Shown here one piece after another: positions 58,738 through 64,000 of a stretch of 64,000 nt of DNA (position 1 is its first letter; each line of letters begins with the position of its first letter). Source of the DNA: Neorhodopirellula pilleata (lineage in GTDB: Bacteria > Planctomycetota > Planctomycetia > Pirellulales > Pirellulaceae); the NCBI RefSeq assembly GCF_007859915.1, contig NZ_SJPM01000003.1:62001-126000 (forward strand), given 5' to 3'. The position numbers and the translations under genes were made by a program. The notes under the pieces were generated by a model. The model did no database searches. It was not told the origin of the DNA and was given only the letters and a program-made list of their open reading frames with translations.

Positions 58738-59718
58738 TTCATGTTCTTCGTTTCTCCAAATCCCATTACCCAGCGTTTCTCGGTTTAACCTCCGCAAAAC
58801 GAGTCGGCGGCCACCCCCTCAGCTGAGAATCGCTCAAAAACCCAGCACTTTGCCGGGTGAATCCTTTCCGTATCCGGACCGTCTGGGAAAGTCGGACGAC
58901 TCTTAACCCGAACGGACAGAGAAACGAAGAAACAGAGAAAACGGCCCAAAACGCCGAAATATTCCCGATCTCATAATCCAGGGTAATGACCGGCCCCAAG
59001 AAACAAAGAACCCGGCGGGCCGCCCATCTAAGCGAAAACACCGCAATTTACTGCGTAAAAACGAAGAAAGGCCGGCATGCTTGGCATGCCGACCTTTCGT
59101 TCACTTGTGGGTCTGAAAGCTTTTGGAACTTTCAGAGAAGTTGTGGGAATGGAATTCGAAGCGGAGACTGCGAGGTTATGAATGGCCCGGTCATTCGCCG
59201 CATCGATTAGGTCGACCGATGCGACTTAGGGGTTGATCTAAGTGCCGTCAGTTGGACCAACCTCAGCAGGTTGGGCGATCTCAATCTGCAGGAGGTGCAG
59301 GACACCGAAACGGGTTTTCACGATTCTGGTCGATGCTCCGGCGGCCGACGCCGGGGCTGGCTGGATTGCTGCTAGTTATCTCTCGCATTGATTGCGGCAT
59401 GTTGACAGTGGCTATCACGGATCGAGGAATCATTATCAGGTGGTACGATCAGCAATTGGCTTGTATTCGTCTCGAATTCCCACGGTCGTCCGCCTGCGGA
59501 ATTTGCTTTTGACGCCGGCTTCGAGAAGCAAGCAAGGGCGGTGAAAGCTTCACGAAATTATCCTGATGACATCATCGTTGGTCTCGTGAAGTCACTTGAA
59601 ATGTTTCGTCACAACGTTCGATCTGAGTCAACGATTGTCCTACAGGACACTGAAGAAAGCCACCGACCAAGATGCGAAGCTCCCAAGCCTGGAAGTGGTT
59701 CCGGACACTTGGCCAACC
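58738..59718. other. Gene-free stretch with hairpins
   Basis: No supported gene is seen in about 980 bases. It holds the strong hairpin at 59066-59098 and a CTGAAAG/CTTTCAG hairpin near 59113-59136. Short open frames lack coding character. Confidence 0.55.
59066..59098. terminator. Strong hairpin, possible bidirectional terminator
   Basis: GAAAGG-C-CGGCATGC pairs with GCATGCCG-A-CCTTTC around a three-base loop (14 pairs, one mismatch). No long T-tract follows, but the AAA/TTT ends make it usable from either side. It lies about 330 bases after the response regulator gene and 620 bases after the end of the GH39-like gene. Confidence 0.45.
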
Positions 59719-62700
59719 TCACTGTTCGATGGCGGTTATCCAACGCAGGTCGCCATAGCCGCCGAACTGGATGTCGATGGGCGTGCCATCGCTGCTGACG
59801 GGAATGCTTACCTCGCTGGTTTCACTGCCGACGGTCAGTTCCCGCGCGATACCTCCGCTCAGAGTCACGGTCACCGGGGCCTGGTTGATGCCGCTGCCGG
59901 CGATTCGAAGTTCAAAATTACCGACCGGCAAGGCTAGGCGAAAACAGCTGCCGGTCGCCATTCGGACGGCATCTCGCTCCCGTTTGCTCTTCACCCAGTG
60001 GGCATCGATGAGTCGCTGGCCCGGTTGCACAAAGCCCCAGCCACGTTCCGAGTCCCAGGCTGTCTGGGCATCGACGGCCACGAAGTGCCGAGTCGGGCCA
60101 TAACCTTGCATGCTGTCGACTTGCTCCGTGCTACCAAAATCAAGAAGCATGACTCGTCGTTTCGCCAGACGTTCGCGTTCGGCACTCGCATCCGCTTGAG
60201 CGGCTTCGGCCTTGGCAATCAGTCCCTTCAGGTTTTCAGCATCGACATCAATGTAGATCGGCAGGTCGGTCAGGACCATCTCGCGGCTGGCCACATCCCG
60301 GTATCGGGCCCCGAAGGCATCACGATACTCGACGTAGCCGAGGTCGAAGGGCATGGGCCCGTCCTCCTCGATCCGCCAGATCATCAATCGACAGCGATTA
60401 TCGTCACGCCAAAGATAGGCCCAGACCCGCTCGTCTTCGCTTGGCAGACGCAGGGCCTTGCCGTCGAAGCCTTGGAGCTCGCGAACCATGTTCGCCATCG
60501 TGAACCACGAAGGGCGTCGACTCTCATCGTTGCGCAGCAGACCGGCACCGGCGTGTTGGGCTGGGGTCGAGCCTTTCTCGCGATAGATGAAGACCTTATC
60601 AACACCGGCACCGAGCGCCATGGCCAGGCAGCGTGGCAGCTTGGCCGCTTGGTGGCGTTCACTTAAACCGAGGGGGCCGCCGACGTCATTGCCGGTCTCG
60701 GTGATCCAGATCTCGGCCTCGGGCTTGACCCGCTCGCGAAAGTTCACCACCGCGTTGAGTTTCTCCTCGTAGGTCAGCGACGCCGGGTCACCCGGTCCGG
60801 AGCGTTCGACATTGGGATCCCAACCGCAACGCTCCGGATCGGCGGTGCCGCTGTAGAAGTGCACGTTGATGATGTCGGCGAAATCGATCGGTCGTTTGCC
60901 ATCGGCGTAGCGATAGCGTTCCAGTCCCTCGTAGATCGCCGGATCGATGCCGGCGAATCCGGCCGCCGCAACCGGCATCGTGGGATCGGCCCTCTTGGCG
61001 GCCTCGGCGGCCAGACGGAACAGCTCGTAGTACTCGTCCAGGCTCCCAACGAAGAAACCCCAGCCAGGATCGTTGAGGTTGGGCTCGTTCCAAATCTCGA
61101 CCGCATCGATACCACCGGTGGCACTGCGTCTGTCCGGAGTTAGCAACTCTTCGGCAGGGTGCTGCTTGGTTCCCATGCGGGCGACCAATTGAAAGATGGC
61201 CTCGGCATAGTCGGCGTTGTCTTTCGGCGGATAATGCGAGCGATTCTTCTTCACATCGGACCCGGCCCGGGTTGCCCAGGCCGGCGTTTCGAAGACGTAA
61301 GGAAGGACCTTAAAACCCAGCTCGTGATAGCGTTGGAAATAGCCATCCATGTCAACGTGCCAAGGTGCCACCGAGCCGTCGAAGGCCACCCGATCCGGCG
61401 CCGGCGCGAACATCTGCCACTTGCAGTTTTCAAATCGCACCCAGCCGAAACCGACGCGGCGCATCGACTCAGCATACTTAGGTTCCGAGACATTGATACC
61501 GAAGCGTTTGCCGGCCTCGGCATCAACCGTTCCCAAGGGGGCGACGAAATAATCAACAACCTGCAGTTCGCGCCGCTCGCCGTCAATCTCCAGGCCAATC
61601 AGATAAGCGCCGGTCTCCAGCGGTTCGCTCAGATCCAAGGAGCATTCGGCAAAGGACCGGGCTGGAATGTTGATACGCTGACTGCCAGCCACCACCTCCT
61701 CACCCACCTTGGGCATTGCGACCGCGTCGTTGGCCACGCCATCGTAAATCTTCAACGCCGTCGGCATCCGGATGACGCTCACTTGCTCGTTATTCTTATG
61801 GAAGTGCAGCCGTAGGTAGCGGGCCGGGAACGCAGCCTTAACGGGAAAACGATGATGACCCCAGCGATCGTGCAGGTCAAAGTCTTGGAGGCCGATCACC
61901 GGCTGCCAGTTCTCGCCGTCGACCGAAGCGGCGATATCGACCCGCCAAATCCAATTGGCATCGCCGGCGATCCAGTCCATACGGCTGATCATCCGTTGCT
62001 CACCGAGATCGACGATGGCATCGGCACCGGTGTACTGTTTCCAGGGCAGGTTGCAAGCGGTCTGGTCATCGCCGTCGCACAACGAAGCATCATCGATTCG
62101 CTTGCCATCCACTTCTACCCAACCGGCCGCACCGATCGCATGATCAAGACCGTCTATCGGATGCGGCACCATCACCGAGCGCAGATGGGGGTTGCGCTGA
62201 AGATGGTAAGTGATGTCGATACTGCGAGCCTCGGCGAAGCTGTTGTGCACGAGCAACCGCATGGCCGGCGCTTCGCCTGGCTCGCCCCATCCGGCAGCGT
62301 TGGTCTGTACTCGCAACACTCGCTCACCGGGTTCCCGACAGGCAATCAGAGCATCGCACGCTAGCCCACAATGCCCTTCGCGGTCGGTGAACGCGACGAG
62401 GTGGATGCTCTTGAGGCTCGCATCGACGACACCGTTGCGATCACGTTGTGGATAGGCTTGCTGAAAGGATTCGGTATCGGCCAGATCGCACTCGATCCAC
62501 TGCCAGCCTGTCTTGGCCGGCCATGTGCGAATCAGGGCTTCGCCTTCGCCATCGGAGACCTGGAACCCAATCGTGGCGATGTTGCCGTCCTCAGCGACAT
62601 GGACCCAACAACCAAAACCCAGAAGGTCTGGAAAGGGACCATCGGCAAGACGGGCATCGAGCTTGGCACCGCCCTGCTGAGCATCGCCCTCCAGACTCGT

Positions 62701-62928
62701 GGCACAGTTGCCGACCTTCGACGCGACGGTTGCCCGGCCGACACGGGGATTGCCCACTCGCCAAGCGCCGAAACCGGGCAGCGAACCGCCGTCGAGGATA
62801 GCCAGCAGCTCCTGCTGGTTGCCAACCGCGAGAGCAGCACAGCGGCTGTCCTTCGGCGCAACCCCGTTGGCCGCGAGGCCACCGCAAAGGCACCATCCCA
62901 GTAATGAAGCGGTCAGAAGTTTCCGCAC
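59719..62928 (-). CDS. Secreted GH39-like glycoside hydrolase with discoidin-like domain
   Basis: The 1069-residue protein has a signal peptide (LLTASLLGWCLCGGLAANG). Residues about 35-230 look like a carbohydrate-binding beta-sandwich, and 285-400 like an F5/8 type C (discoidin) domain (GADAIVDLGEQRMISRMDWI, FPARYLRLHFHKN). The TIM barrel at about 480-840 has AVEIWNEPNLNDPGW with acid/base Glu near residue 612 and AEIWITETGNDVGG with nucleophile Glu near 742, as in GH39 and relatives. A beta domain ends it. It would degrade a polysaccharide outside the cytoplasm. The DNA looks more GC-rich than its surroundings. Confidence 0.8.
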   Translation of the reverse strand: MRKLLTASLLGWCLCGGLAANGVAPKDSRCAALAVGNQQELLAILDGGSLPGFGAWRVGNPRVGRATVASKVGNCATSLEGDAQQGGAKLDARLADGPFPDLLGFGCWVHVAEDGNIATIGFQVSDGEGEALIRTWPAKTGWQWIECDLADTESFQQAYPQRDRNGVVDASLKSIHLVAFTDREGHCGLACDALIACREPGERVLRVQTNAAGWGEPGEAPAMRLLVHNSFAEARSIDITYHLQRNPHLRSVMVPHPIDGLDHAIGAAGWVEVDGKRIDDASLCDGDDQTACNLPWKQYTGADAIVDLGEQRMISRMDWIAGDANWIWRVDIAASVDGENWQPVIGLQDFDLHDRWGHHRFPVKAAFPARYLRLHFHKNNEQVSVIRMPTALKIYDGVANDAVAMPKVGEEVVAGSQRINIPARSFAECSLDLSEPLETGAYLIGLEIDGERRELQVVDYFVAPLGTVDAEAGKRFGINVSEPKYAESMRRVGFGWVRFENCKWQMFAPAPDRVAFDGSVAPWHVDMDGYFQRYHELGFKVLPYVFETPAWATRAGSDVKKNRSHYPPKDNADYAEAIFQLVARMGTKQHPAEELLTPDRRSATGGIDAVEIWNEPNLNDPGWGFFVGSLDEYYELFRLAAEAAKRADPTMPVAAAGFAGIDPAIYEGLERYRYADGKRPIDFADIINVHFYSGTADPERCGWDPNVERSGPGDPASLTYEEKLNAVVNFRERVKPEAEIWITETGNDVGGPLGLSERHQAAKLPRCLAMALGAGVDKVFIYREKGSTPAQHAGAGLLRNDESRRPSWFTMANMVRELQGFDGKALRLPSEDERVWAYLWRDDNRCRLMIWRIEEDGPMPFDLGYVEYRDAFGARYRDVASREMVLTDLPIYIDVDAENLKGLIAKAEAAQADASAERERLAKRRVMLLDFGSTEQVDSMQGYGPTRHFVAVDAQTAWDSERGWGFVQPGQRLIDAHWVKSKRERDAVRMATGSCFRLALPVGNFELRIAGSGINQAPVTVTLSGGIARELTVGSETSEVSIPVSSDGTPIDIQFGGYGDLRWITAIEQ

Positions 62929-63259
62929 GGCTTGCTCCTTGATTGTTTTTAGAGCCCATCTAGGGTGTCCGATTTCTCAGGGGCCGAATTGTACTAGGGG
63001 AAAATGGTTGCTCAAGCATGAGGCTCGCGCAGGGATCGGGCTGGGTTTTCGGTTTTGATTTGGGTGAAATTTGAAGGACTCACTTCGGGTTCACCTCGGA
63101 GCTTGTTCCATGGCGGGGAAGCTTCGCGATGAGTGTACGAAATGGCTCTGCGAACGCGTGAGTTTGTGGAGATTAAGTTGCCGAGAGACTTTTTCTTCGC
63201 TGCCGTTTCCGAGGCGGGGAACACTGTTCATCGATAAAGGTACGCTCATCTGCAGTTCT

Positions 63260-63322
63260 GGCAGGAAAATTGAGGGCAGGAAAATTGGTGCCGATCATCT
63301 TCTTGCCTCTAATCTTCCTGCC
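63260..63322. repeat. Palindromic repeat, copy D
   Basis: Left units GGCAGGAAAATTG and GGCAGGAAAATTG face right units CATCTTCTTGCC and AATCTTCCTGCC. It is the same layout as copies A to C, with G-rich variants of the unit. Confidence 0.7.
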
Positions 63323-63768
63323 AGTGAACCGATGACGCAACAAACGAACCAATCCACGGAAATCGCGCATTAGTCCATTCCACAGACGACCATGCCGATG
63401 CTCAACGTTCGGGCGATGACAAAAGACTCTCAAGAACCAATTAGCACCGGCAGATTGTTTCGGGAGCGTTTCGCGAGAAAGAATTGGGAACGCTTATCAG
63501 CACTGATCGAACACTAATTCGTGTCTCCCGCCCATCGTGTTGTATATCCTGATTAGTGTGCGATCAGCGGAGATTAGCGTTCCAGTAACTTCCGTAGAGA
63601 GATTCGAGGTTGTTGATTTGATTGAGTCACGGTACACGGATCTTCGCAGATGACGGATTCGCGTTCGAATCTGTGGAATTCGGTGCAATCGGTGGCTGTC
63701 GAAGTACACTTGCGCCGTGGCCAGCAAAGACCTGCGCTCTTTGCGCCGAAGGCGTTGTTAGCCATTAG

Positions 63769-63798
63769 CCGGTGGTCGTGCGAGGCGAATACCACCGG
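63769..63798. repeat. Inverted repeat CCGGTGGT
   Basis: CCGGTGGT at 63769-63776 pairs with ACCACCGG at 63791-63798 around a 14-base loop. It resembles the small dispersed palindromes of planctomycete genomes. Confidence 0.5.
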
Positions 63799-63960
63799 AC
63801 AACCAACCCTAGTGGTGCCGCATTTCCGACGTGAGTTTGGTAGAAAGGTGCCTGAAGCGACGTTCACTTTCAGAACCGCACTCGAGTACGTCACGCCCCT
63901 TCCCACTGGGCAGAAGTGAATCGCAGAATGCCCTTACTTGCTCCCTGAATCTTGCTCGTT

Positions 63961-64000
63961 ATGAACGCACCCTACAAATTTGCACTGATTATCGTAAGTT
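63961..64000 (+). CDS. Possible gene start at right edge
   Basis: An ATG at 63961 opens a frame of 13 codons to the edge (MNAPYKFALIIVS), which could be the beginning of a signal or membrane segment. There is no clear ribosome-binding site. Confidence 0.2.
   Translation, partial: MNAPYKFALIIVS

Larger units (their letters stand above)
62929..63960. other. Gene-free stretch with palindromic repeats
   Basis: About 1 kb without a supported gene. It holds palindromic repeat copy D (63260-63322) and a CCGGTGGT/ACCACCGG inverted repeat (63769-63798). Open frames on both strands cross these repeats and look non-coding. Confidence 0.6.

Noticed and set aside
63497..63727. Minus-strand frame in the right-hand gap
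   Set aside because: No motif, no ribosome-binding site, and it lies in a repeat-rich stretch.

Overview
The window looks like chromosomal DNA of a marine planctomycete of the Pirellulaceae (Rhodopirellula-like). The evidence is a DUF1552 protein next to a DUF1587/1592/1588/1585 cytochrome-type protein, many Tat-secreted enzymes, secreted glycoside hydrolases, a pyruvyl-transferase-like exported protein, GntP and RNase R of planctomycete type, and abundant small palindromic repeats between genes. No tRNA, rRNA, CRISPR array, integrase or intact insertion sequence was seen.

Left part (1-23.6 kb): a secreted protein cut by the left edge; the DUF1552/DUF1592 pair; a nest of inverted repeats around an internally deleted DUF559 gene; a GT87-type membrane protein; a Tat-exported sugar isomerase-like protein divergent from a pyruvyl-transferase-like protein; a GntP permease with a large soluble insertion; RNase R; a lone receiver protein; a large-subunit catalase; small membrane proteins; a ricin-type beta-trefoil protein; a secreted clan-A glycoside hydrolase; and a decayed proline-rich gene.

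Middle part (23.6-54.4 kb): an island for energy and stress survival, mostly on the minus strand. One run of close or overlapping genes leads from phosphoketolase through a SpoIIAA-like protein, a histidine phosphatase, a phosphomannomutase-like HAD protein and a GH130 mannoside phosphorylase-like protein straight into a complete N-type (probably Na+) ATPase operon atpDCQRBEFAG. Upstream lie a hybrid histidine kinase, a P1B-type ATPase, TspO, DUF3309, CsbD-like and SpoIIAA-like proteins, MgtC, MarC, a VKOR-DsbA fusion, a 60-residue unknown protein and a dihydroorotate-dehydrogenase-like protein. Then comes a sulfide/persulfide group: a YeeE-rhodanese-DUF442 fusion, a second YeeE, a metallo-beta-lactamase/triple-rhodanese protein and an exported peroxiredoxin. 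YflT-like, Dps, CsbD, BON and zinc-ribbon proteins follow.

Right part (54.7-64 kb): a CheB-CheR-PAS-histidine kinase fusion with its NarL-type response regulator, about 1 kb without genes, a large secreted GH39-like hydrolase with a discoidin-like domain, and about 1 kb of repeat-bearing non-coding DNA.

The observation I rate highest is a 15-bp dyad, TGGNNGATTCNNCCA. It occurs six times (plus one weaker copy) only between genes at 35.9-54.5 kb, mostly 70-146 bp ahead of starts of stress genes, and could be the operator of an undescribed stress regulon. A second family of palindromes built from GGGCAAAAAAATG units overlaps stop codons and supplies the C-terminal residues of at least two, probably three, proteins. 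Functions are assigned from recognised motifs; no database search was possible.
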